Assembly: GCA_002506025.1 (NCBI GenBank)
Contig: DAWS01000157.1
Location: 4,287-10,862 of the forward strand
DNA length: 6,576 nucleotides
Reading direction: 5' to 3'
From: Euryarchaeota archaeon UBA111
GTDB taxonomy: Archaea; Thermoplasmatota; Poseidoniia; Poseidoniales; Poseidoniaceae
Made by a program: the position numbers and the translations under genes. Shown here one piece after another: positions 1 to 5,414 of this stretch. The number at the start of each line of letters is the position of its first letter. Position 1 is the stretch's first letter. The notes below the pieces were generated by a model, which saw only the letters and a program-made list of their open reading frames with translations, was not told the origin of the DNA and ran no database searches.

Positions 1-200
1 AAGACCTCCAATTGTTCGTCTGATAGTTCAACGGAGGCAAGTTGGCTGCCACTGATAATATCAGAGATTTGAAACTCATTACCCGAACATGATAATGATG
101 GCCTAAAATCCCAATCATCGGGATGGTTCATCCAAACTGAAACATCTACTGATAGATTATCGCGAATGTTGACTCTACTAATCTCAACTGTATCAACCAT
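1..200 (-). CDS. Unrecognised protein, 5' part only (gene runs off the left edge)
   Basis: I read an open minus-strand frame of 66 codons from ATG at 198-200 to the window edge, with no stop. The protein begins MVDTVEISRVNIRDNL and continues with short alternating hydrophobic/polar stretches (about residues 17-24, 43-49 and 56-60) that suggest beta strands. It has one Cys (residue 38) and no signal peptide or membrane segment. The start is supported by a Shine-Dalgarno-like GGAGTGA at 209-215, eight bases upstream, and by an in-frame stop just upstream (TGA, about 219-221). It lies 56 bases downstream of the PKD lipoprotein gene on the same strand, so it may be the last gene of that cluster or have its own promoter. 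I do not recognise the family. The coding call is fairly sure; the function is unknown. Confidence 0.6.
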   Translation of the reverse strand, partial: MVDTVEISRVNIRDNLSVDVSVWMNHPDDWDFRPSLSCSGNEFQISDIISGSQLASVELSDEQLEV

Positions 201-208
201 GGTAACAA

Positions 209-215
209 TCACTCC
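209..215 (-). promoter_or_regulatory. Shine-Dalgarno site for the left-edge partial gene
   Basis: On the minus strand this reads GGAGTGA, eight bases before the ATG at 198-200. It decides that start, because the frame is closed a few codons further upstream. Confidence 0.5.
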
Positions 216-230
216 GACTCAATAGATGTA

Positions 231-241
231 GATTATAGTTT
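231..241 (-). promoter_or_regulatory. Possible archaeal TATA box before the left-edge gene
   Basis: The minus strand reads AAACTATAATC, an A/T-rich box 31-41 bases upstream of the ATG at 200. Archaeal TATA boxes sit about 25 bases before the transcription start, which would put the start near 205-212, at or inside the Shine-Dalgarno site. The fit is therefore only moderate, and read-through from the PKD gene is an equally good explanation. Confidence 0.25.
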
Positions 242-256
242 CATATTTTGGTCTAA

Positions 257-1462
257 CTACACTGCAATCTCAGTCAATACAGGAACTTGTATTTCTATCA
301 CTACTTCAAGTGTCCAATCATTGCCGGGGTCTGGGTCAGGAAAGCCTTCAAACAATGGGTCAGGGTCTGCTTGCTGAGCAAAAATTGTCCATGTCCAGTT
401 ACCTTGCCCGTTGCGATACCCGGGTTTGGCCAGTAGTTGCTGAAGCACATCATCGGCGAAATCTGCTGTATATGTTCCATCCTCACCGACAGGGTTGATC
501 CCAAAGCGGTCCATTTCAGCTTTTGCTGTCTCATTTGCCGTAATATTTCCACCATCTGTTTTAGCAGACTTACGGTATCCATCATCGAATATTTCCACCT
601 GTAGGGTAAAATTGTCTTGTGGGCCTAATTCTTGATCGAGTTCTAAGACCGCTTCAAACGAAAGTATTCTACCTTCCAGACCTGGATTGATAGTTTCCTC
701 CCACGAAGCTCCCTGCTCCAAGTAACCGTCCCAACTAAGAGAGATTTGTTCGGTTCGCCATTCAACCTCAAAAGTTCTGGTTGAGATATTAACTTCGAAC
801 GATGTGTATTGCGACGCACCATCACCATCAGAAATCGTCAGGCTACCGCGCTTGATACCTGATTTATTGGTCGGAAGTAACACAGTTGGTGTTATAGCAT
901 CTGCGTCGTTTCTGTTATCGCCATCATTATTTGAGTCTTCAGACCAATCCAAGTCCCATGAATATAGCAATTCCTTACCCTCTGGGTCGTAACTTGCTGA
1001 CGCGTCGAGTAAGGCTGACTCACCAGCCTTGACATTTTCTGGAATAGAAAGATCGAGCACTGGGGCGCCATTAACAACAATGTTAACGCTGACCTGGTCT
1101 TCTCCACCGCCACTATTTTCAACGGTCAAAGTGACCGTATAAATTCCGAATTTAGCATAGGTATGTGAGGTAAATCCGATGACGGTTTCCGCGGTTTTGC
1201 CATCGCCGAAATTCCACTTGAAATCGGTAATCACGCCTTCAACTGCTTCGGAATCCCGGGCATCGAGCGTTATAGTTTCACCTTCCTGAATGTATAAGGG
1301 ATACGCTTGAAGTACTGCTCGAGGGTTTACTGTTGATTCAAATGCCACACAGCCAGCTAGCATGACTGACAAAAGCATCAGCGACGAGAGGAACAGTGAC
1401 TTACTCTTGGTTCCCATCGTCATAGTGCAGACTAATTTCTTCACCCTTCTAATAGTATGCAT
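257..1462 (-). CDS. PKD-domain surface lipoprotein
   Basis: This is a predicted exported, lipid-anchored, beta-rich protein of 401 residues. The N-terminus has basic residues, a hydrophobic core (about 23-35) and a lipobox LAGC with Cys38, so the mature protein would be anchored outside the membrane. Residues about 45-131 form a clear PKD domain: TLDARDSEA, then the signature WNFGDG at 83-88, HTY at 100-102 and YTVTLTV at 108-114. Residues about 133-227 form a second, degenerate PKD-like domain (LLDASASYDPEGKELLYSWD at 151-170). It carries an Asp/Asn-rich insertion at 173-187 that may bind calcium. Residues 228-401 are a further beta-rich region I cannot name, with several N-x-S/T sites. PKD domains mediate surface protein-protein or protein-sugar contacts; the ligand here is unknown. 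Starts at Met14 (1423) or Met16 (1417) would give a more usual signal-peptide length. I kept the longest ATG because a TATA-like box is correctly spaced for it. Confidence 0.85.
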   Translation of the reverse strand: MHTIRRVKKLVCTMTMGTKSKSLFLSSLMLLSVMLAGCVAFESTVNPRAVLQAYPLYIQEGETITLDARDSEAVEGVITDFKWNFGDGKTAETVIGFTSHTYAKFGIYTVTLTVENSGGGEDQVSVNIVVNGAPVLDLSIPENVKAGESALLDASASYDPEGKELLYSWDLDWSEDSNNDGDNRNDADAITPTVLLPTNKSGIKRGSLTISDGDGASQYTSFEVNISTRTFEVEWRTEQISLSWDGYLEQGASWEETINPGLEGRILSFEAVLELDQELGPQDNFTLQVEIFDDGYRKSAKTDGGNITANETAKAEMDRFGINPVGEDGTYTADFADDVLQQLLAKPGYRNGQGNWTWTIFAQQADPDPLFEGFPDPDPGNDWTLEVVIEIQVPVLTEIAV

Positions 1463-1495
1463 TATCCCGCTACGGTTTGCTTCAAAAATTCGTGC

Positions 1496-1506
1496 ATTAG
1501 ATAAAA
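1496..1506 (-). promoter_or_regulatory. Likely TATA box of the PKD lipoprotein gene
   Basis: The minus strand reads TTTTATCTAAT, immediately after the stop of the upstream acidic-protein gene and 34-44 bases before the ATG at 1462. This predicts transcription starting about 10 bases before that ATG, a short leader typical of archaea. No BRE was scored. It suggests the PKD gene can be transcribed independently of its upstream neighbour. Confidence 0.4.
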
Positions 1507-1511
1507 CTCGA

Positions 1512-1883
1512 CTAGAAGGTTACTTCCTCGGGTAGGTCACCAATTATTTCAGCACCTTCCAAATGCTCAACTATATTGTCGAATGATTCGTGTTGGACAA
1601 CATTGACCTCGGTATAGTTTGACATCTCATCCTCATCGACGATTAGTTGGCCAGCATCTATCTCGCCAGCATCGTATTCTGAAATTAATACTGGTTGGAT
1701 ATCGCTTACAGCATCAACATCTTCCGCAGTTAGTTCGTCCAATACTTGGCTAGCGATTTCATCAGCTAGGGCCAAAAACTCCACCTTCTGAGCCTCTTCA
1801 GCGCTAGTTTCAGGATCATCTTCCACATTTTCTTCTGGGGAGGAATTGGTCAATAGTTGCTTGAGTCTATCCTTCAGCCCCAT
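1512..1883 (-). CDS. Small acidic protein of unknown function
   Basis: The product is 123 residues starting at ATG 1881-1883. The frame stays open seven codons further, to a TTG at 1904, but the ATG gives a natural beginning MGLKDRLKQLL, a basic amphipathic helix. After it the protein is strikingly acidic (PEENVEDDPETSAEE at residues 16-30, then many Asp and Glu through to the end). It has a helical-looking middle (about 33-58) and hydrophobic strands such as PVLISEY (64-70). There is no signal peptide, membrane helix or Cys, so it is probably cytoplasmic. The mix of a short basic helix with an acidic body would suit an adaptor or a peripheral membrane binder, but that is speculation. I see no Shine-Dalgarno site; an A/T-rich box about 30 bases upstream suggests a leaderless transcript. 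It is divergent from the exonuclease gene, 87 bases away. I do not recognise the family. Confidence 0.7.
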   Translation of the reverse strand: MGLKDRLKQLLTNSSPEENVEDDPETSAEEAQKVEFLALADEIASQVLDELTAEDVDAVSDIQPVLISEYDAGEIDAGQLIVDEDEMSNYTEVNVVQHESFDNIVEHLEGAEIIGDLPEEVTF

Positions 1884-1910
1884 GATGTAGACCAAATGTT
1901 GCAATCATTC

Positions 1911-1918
1911 TAATTTTG
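1911..1918 (-). promoter_or_regulatory. Possible TATA box of the acidic-protein gene
   Basis: The minus strand reads CAAAATTA, 28-35 bases before the ATG at 1883. This spacing would place the transcription start almost at the ATG, i.e. a leaderless mRNA, which agrees with the absence of a Shine-Dalgarno site. The match is weak. Confidence 0.25.
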
Positions 1919-1929
1919 CCACTGATTGC

Positions 1930-1945
1930 TTATCGTGATATTCAA
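1930..1945 (+). promoter_or_regulatory. Possible TATA region of the exonuclease gene
   Basis: The plus strand reads TTATCGTGATATTCAA, 26-41 bases before the ATG at 1971. The only Shine-Dalgarno-like motif (AGGTAG) lies about 19 bases from the ATG, which is too far to be convincing. A leaderless transcript from this A/T-rich region is the simplest reading. It shares the 87-base divergent gap with the promoter of the acidic-protein gene. Confidence 0.25.
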
Positions 1946-1970
1946 TAGGTAGCAGTATTTCCTTGCGCTC

Positions 1971-2786
1971 ATGGGTCATGAATTTCTCGACGGAGAATCG
2001 GTGTTGGCATTTGACCTAGAAACTACAGGAATCTCAACCAATACCGACAGAATCGTTCAAATTGCGCTCATTGGCTCGAATTCTACGGGAGATACTGTGC
2101 ACTATGAGACTCTGGTAAACCCCCGCAGACCAATACCTCCGGGTGCTAGTGGAGTCCACGGAATCTTCGATAGCGATGTGAAAGGCGAACAGGACTTTCG
2201 GCATCATGCTGATGAAATACACCGTCTGATTGAAAATTCAGTGGTTGTTGGCCACAATATCAGAAAGTTTGACATGCCGCTATTGGAGAATGAATTCCGC
2301 AGAATAGGCCGATTGCCACCAAAACCTAAGGCGATGATGGACACACTTGAAATTGTTAGAAGAGTAAAACTTGGCAGGCCTCATAATCTTGGTAGTCTCT
2401 GCCAGAGACACGGCATTTCCCTTGACAACGCCCACACCGCAGCAGCTGATGCTGCAGCCTCATTGCTGCTATTTTGGCGATTAACAATGGATCATGCTTT
2501 GATGTTCCGTAACTCGCTCGAAGAAATCGAGCGTTGGTTAATTCACGGTAAATTAACCACTGATGACTCGAACCTAGGTAGAGGATTGAACGACTTAGAA
2601 ATGCTCGATTCATTGGGTAAGATTCGTATTGATGACGGGCACTATATCGTTGCATTTGGTCGCCACCGTGGACGTCATTTGACTGAGGTGGCGCGCCTAG
2701 ATCCATCGTACATCAACTGGCTATTGTCTCCTTCAGGAATCGAGGACGAAGATGCTAGAGAAACACTTAGAGAGTTCTTGTCATGA
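1971..2786 (+). CDS. DEDDh (DnaQ-like) 3'-5' exonuclease with ExoX-like C-terminal module
   Basis: This 271-residue protein has all the DnaQ-family exonuclease motifs. Exo I is VLAFDLETTG (11-20; Asp15, Glu17), Exo II is VVGHNIRKFDMPLL (92-105; Asp101), and Exo III is NAHTAAADA (153-161; His155, Asp160), the HxxxxD pattern of the DEDDh subclass. All five metal and general-base residues are present, so it should be an active two-metal 3'-5' exonuclease on DNA or RNA ends in the cytoplasm. After a helical linker (about 165-220), residues 222-252 contain VAFGRHRGRHLTEV...DPSYINWLL. This resembles the small C-terminal domain of exonuclease X and DUF3820-type proteins (FGKhKGk.l..v....YL.WLL), probably a nucleic-acid contact module. 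It is a stand-alone protein, not a polymerase subunit in this context. ATG 1971 is the only sensible start. The gene is convergent with the PD-(D/E)XK nuclease, overlapping it by six bases. The biological substrate is unknown; repair or RNA trimming are both possible. Confidence 0.88.
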   Translation: MGHEFLDGESVLAFDLETTGISTNTDRIVQIALIGSNSTGDTVHYETLVNPRRPIPPGASGVHGIFDSDVKGEQDFRHHADEIHRLIENSVVVGHNIRKFDMPLLENEFRRIGRLPPKPKAMMDTLEIVRRVKLGRPHNLGSLCQRHGISLDNAHTAAADAAASLLLFWRLTMDHALMFRNSLEEIERWLIHGKLTTDDSNLGRGLNDLEMLDSLGKIRIDDGHYIVAFGRHRGRHLTEVARLDPSYINWLLSPSGIEDEDARETLREFLS

Positions 2787-4031
2787 CTCCTTTCTAAAAT
2801 ACTCTTTATCATCAGGTATGGGCGACCATGGTAGAACGTCACACCAATGTCCTATACGCCACGAGTTGCGATTTGTCATTGCTGAGCCGAGGTATATTGG
2901 ACCCTGATGTCCTGTCTCCAACAACTCCTCAAGTGCCTCCTTTCCGCGATTGTCAAATTTTGCCCCAGTCCTGACACCTGTTGGCATAACTCCTCCGTCG
3001 CCATCCCTTGGCTCGCACAATTCAATCACAGCCGAACCACTAGACTGATCGTAATTATGTAGAAGCACAATTGCATCAGAAAAATCTCCTTTGTGCAGCG
3101 TATTATTCTGATAGCGCCATTGCCACCAGTGAGGGCACCATGCTTTCCAATCACAAAATCCACCACAACTATCCTCGCCAATATTGGGCGCAAGTGGTAT
3201 TGTTCCTGGCTTGGTAGCCTGCCACGCAGCGTAGGCTGCTTCAAGCACATTTTCACCTTCAGCAGTCCACTTAGTCGAGTCGCTAGTATACCAGCCCTCG
3301 GTTCTTATCGGCGGTCCATCTGGATTATTGTCGCGCAGGATGTCACGATATAATCGAAGTTGGCGGTTGACCTCGAGTTTCAAATTATCCTTCGGTGCTC
3401 GCCCTGTTTTGAGGTCTGCAACTAGCCAACCAACCATCTTGCCATTGTTATCAACATCTGCCATCAACAGGTCAAGTCGGCCCATCAGTTTCCCGTCTCT
3501 TGTCTTCAACTCACCTTCCACTGCAATAGCCAGTGACTGAATTTTACGCCAAAGCGCACCTGTTATCTTATTCTGGTCAAGCCCAACAATGCCAACATGT
3601 TCGAGTAGCATCCTAATTGCGCCTTTTTGATGATTAACGGCTTCTTTCCATTTGTCTTCCTTCCACTGTGGTCTGCGCGGTGTCGCATGAAAAACTGCTT
3701 TTTCTTCTTCCCATCGTAGCTTCAGCAAGCGCTCGCCTTCATTTGGCAACCAGCCATCCTGACTATTACCAATCTTTGAGTAGTCTTCCTGCAATAAATC
3801 CTCAACTGATGCGTGGACTGCAGTACCCAGCGATGCTGCCATGCCAGCTTTTCGTGGTAACCTCTGACGACTTAACCAATACATACGAGGACAGGTCTCG
3901 AAACGGTTCCAAGATGAGGGTGAAATCATGTGAGAAACTTCTTGTTGCCCACCCGCTTCTGACATAACCCAGCCTAAATGGCAAACATCATCAAACCACC
4001 GACCCGTCAATTGATGCAAGCGTTCATACAT
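2781..4031 (-). CDS. PD-(D/E)XK nuclease of the RecB/Cas4-like type with a probable Fe-S cluster
   Basis: Numbering from ATG 4031 (416 residues), the N-terminus holds ISPSSWNRFETCPRMYWLSR (36-55), the typical opening of AddB/Cas4/RecB-like nucleases with the first cluster cysteine (Cys47). The nuclease core follows: LGTAVHASVEDLL (69-81; His73), LMGRLDLLMA (182-191; Asp187), VADLKTGRAP (204-213; Asp206 and Lys208) and NRQLRLYRDIL (222-232; Gln224, Tyr228). Three more cysteines, Cys289, Cys293 and Cys299 in CGGFCDWKAWC, complete a 1+3 pattern expected for a 4Fe-4S cluster. About 100 residues follow (from about 310), containing a strand-rich stretch near DAIVLLHNYDQ that could be an OB-like or other DNA-binding module. 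The protein should cut or resect DNA in repair or recombination. The start is uncertain: the frame is open to a TTG at 4058, and ATG 3965 is an alternative that still keeps every motif. At 416 residues it is far longer than Cas4 and has no cas neighbours. Confidence 0.82.
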   Translation of the reverse strand: MYERLHQLTGRWFDDVCHLGWVMSEAGGQQEVSHMISPSSWNRFETCPRMYWLSRQRLPRKAGMAASLGTAVHASVEDLLQEDYSKIGNSQDGWLPNEGERLLKLRWEEEKAVFHATPRRPQWKEDKWKEAVNHQKGAIRMLLEHVGIVGLDQNKITGALWRKIQSLAIAVEGELKTRDGKLMGRLDLLMADVDNNGKMVGWLVADLKTGRAPKDNLKLEVNRQLRLYRDILRDNNPDGPPIRTEGWYTSDSTKWTAEGENVLEAAYAAWQATKPGTIPLAPNIGEDSCGGFCDWKAWCPHWWQWRYQNNTLHKGDFSDAIVLLHNYDQSSGSAVIELCEPRDGDGGVMPTGVRTGAKFDNRGKEALEELLETGHQGPIYLGSAMTNRNSWRIGHWCDVLPWSPIPDDKEYFRKES

Positions 4032-4037
4032 TGAACT

Positions 4038-4044
4038 GAGGTAG
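4038..4044 (+). promoter_or_regulatory. Shine-Dalgarno site of the PAC2-family gene
   Basis: GAGGTAG sits eight bases before the ATG at 4053. It fixes that start and lies inside the possible extended 5' end of the divergent nuclease gene, which argues against the TTG start of the nuclease at 4058. Confidence 0.5.
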
Positions 4045-4052
4045 CGCTCTCC

Positions 4053-4853
4053 ATGCAAGGGCCTAGTGTGAGAATAAATGCAGAAGTGTCAACTGAAAAT
4101 GCACTAGTTGTCGCTTGTTTCCCCAGTGTCGGTATGGTGTCTAGCGTTGTTGCCCATTTTCTGATCGATCACCTCGAGCTTGAATTCATTGGCGGAGTGA
4201 TTGACCCGCGACTGCCAGTTCTAACATTGGTTGACAAAGGAGTTCCTTTGCCACCGATTAGAGCCTACGCAGGTAAGCCCAAGTGTAACATTGAGGGTTG
4301 TGACCAAGTCATTCTGCTAATGAGCGAATTAGTGGTCCCGGAAGCACTAGCCCACGACATCGTATGGGCGATGTTTGAATGGTCGAAAGAGCAAAAGATT
4401 GTTGCTGGTGTGGTTATTGATGCCTTTGCTAAACACGGCATGAAAGGCAACCTAAATGGCAATGAACCAGTTGTCGACTATGAAGATACTGAAGGAATCG
4501 ATGTGGTTGGAATTGGTGCTAATGAAAAGAGTCGCAAACGGCTTGAAGAGATGAATGTACCACTACTACAACAAGGTGTTATCAAGGGAATTAATGCTTC
4601 AATATTAGGAGAAGCACGCCGGCGCGGTCTCGATTTAATGTCCATTATGGTAGAGGCAGACCCGCGATTTCCCGATGCTAGAGCTGCTGCAACCCTGATT
4701 GAAAATCTCAATAATCTATTACCGTCGATTGATTTGCCACACCAACCGCTTATCGAAGAGGCAGAATTCCTCGAATCTCAACTACAAGCGATGATGGATG
4801 GAGCAAATATCACTCAAGACGCTCAACCGTCTAATTCAATGTTGTACGGCTGA
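4053..4853 (+). CDS. PAC2-family proteasome assembly chaperone/activator homologue with HbYX tail
   Basis: This 266-residue protein matches the PAC2 (COG2047/COG1938-type) family. It has an N-terminal strand and turn ALVVACFPSVGMVSSVVAHF (18-37), the repeated strand/helix units of the phosphorylase-like fold, and the diagnostic late block QGVIKGINASILGEARRRG (172-190). That block is followed by LMSIMVEADPRFPDARAAATL, equivalent to the family's G.i.G..a.lL.ea..rg ... PDp.aA..ll. The very last residues are Leu264-Tyr265-Gly266, a hydrophobic-Tyr-any (HbYX) C-terminus. In the archaeal homologue PbaB such a tail docks in the pockets of the 20S proteasome alpha ring, and eukaryotic PAC1-PAC2 chaperones use the same device. 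A cytoplasmic role in proteasome assembly or gate opening is therefore the best inference. ATG 4053 has a good Shine-Dalgarno site. The gene is divergent from the nuclease, and its last 18 bases overlap the convergent membrane-protein gene, so the HbYX codons themselves are antisense coding. The family is sure; proteasome binding is inferred. Confidence 0.87.
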   Translation: MQGPSVRINAEVSTENALVVACFPSVGMVSSVVAHFLIDHLELEFIGGVIDPRLPVLTLVDKGVPLPPIRAYAGKPKCNIEGCDQVILLMSELVVPEALAHDIVWAMFEWSKEQKIVAGVVIDAFAKHGMKGNLNGNEPVVDYEDTEGIDVVGIGANEKSRKRLEEMNVPLLQQGVIKGINASILGEARRRGLDLMSIMVEADPRFPDARAAATLIENLNNLLPSIDLPHQPLIEEAEFLESQLQAMMDGANITQDAQPSNSMLYG

Positions 4854-5414
4854 GTTTCTTCTCAACCCTAAAACCGCTAGGACGGTTGCGGATACGCCGG
4901 TAATCAAAATTACACCTGTTGCCCACACTGGCATCAGCAAAATAGTATCAAAAGATAGATTGAATACATCAAACAATGACTCGTTTCTAGTAAATTTGCC
5001 ACCAAGTGACGCAGTTAGTAACATCAAACCACTTGCGCCCAAACCTGCAAAAGCCTGAGTGAGCGAGGATTGCTTATTCGCCCATACGCGTTGGCCAATG
5101 GCGTATCTCGCATACAATACAGATAATGCTAAACCTGTTGCTGCCATTGAAAGAAACATTTTGTTAATCAACAATGGTGACGAAATATCGGAGCCAGGGG
5201 ATGAAGAAATCCCTGACATGATTGCAAAAGGCGTGGCAATTAACCCAAAACCAAGTGCAAAATGACCGGTGTTATCAGTTACCTCGGAAATTGTTTTTGA
5301 CGCTAAAAAATTGAACGACTGTAATGTCTTGACTAGAAAACATATTCCAGCCATTGCAAACGAGCCAACTACTAGCTCTGTAGCAATTACGTGAAATGTC
5401 GCAGATGAAATCAC
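4836..5414 (-). CDS. Five-helix membrane protein, translationally coupled to the CX3CH protein
   Basis: From a GTG start at 5412-5414 the product is 192 residues with five predicted membrane helices at about 5-28, 50-70, 83-106, 117-139 and 160-184. The basic loop after helix 3 (YARYAIGQRVWANK, 101-114) and the Arg-Arg tail (185-186) favour an N-out, C-in topology by the positive-inside rule. The frame is open to an ATG at 5453, but the GTG is preferred. It overlaps the upstream stop in a GTGA arrangement, follows GGAGG by seven bases, and removes a non-hydrophobic leader that would overlap the upstream gene by 43 bases. The repeated helix pattern with small residues (GFGLIATPFAIMSGI) recalls DUF2231-type membrane proteins, but I would not assign that family by eye. 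Single histidines sit near the start of helix 1 (His8) and helix 2 (His51). It is probably a membrane partner of the upstream exported CX3CH protein. Its 3' end overlaps the PAC2 gene by 18 bases in the opposite orientation. Confidence 0.75.
   Translation of the reverse strand: MISSATFHVIATELVVGSFAMAGICFLVKTLQSFNFLASKTISEVTDNTGHFALGFGLIATPFAIMSGISSSPGSDISSPLLINKMFLSMAATGLALSVLYARYAIGQRVWANKQSSLTQAFAGLGASGLMLLTASLGGKFTRNESLFDVFNLSFDTILLMPVWATGVILITGVSATVLAVLGLRRNSAVQH

Noticed and set aside
201..256. Intrinsic terminator after the PKD lipoprotein gene
   Set aside because: No convincing stem-loop or T-run is visible on the minus strand in this gap; only A/T-rich boxes are present.
900..946. 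True dockerin or EF-hand domain in the PKD lipoprotein
   Set aside because: Only one Asp-rich loop is present, without the flanking helices or the duplicated repeat those domains require.
3026..3984. Several 60-99 codon frames on both strands within the nuclease gene
   Set aside because: They lie wholly inside a gene with intact catalytic and Fe-S motifs and have no motif or ribosome binding site of their own.
2781..4058. Cas4 and a CRISPR-associated locus
   Set aside because: The Cys and nuclease motifs match the Cas4/RecB superfamily, but the protein is about twice the usual Cas4 length. No other cas gene and no repeat array are present in the window.
4798..5265. Plus-strand open frames opposite the five-helix membrane protein
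   Set aside because: They are antisense shadows. The minus strand there gives a coherent five-helix protein with a Shine-Dalgarno-supported start, while the plus frames show no motif and overlap the PAC2 end.
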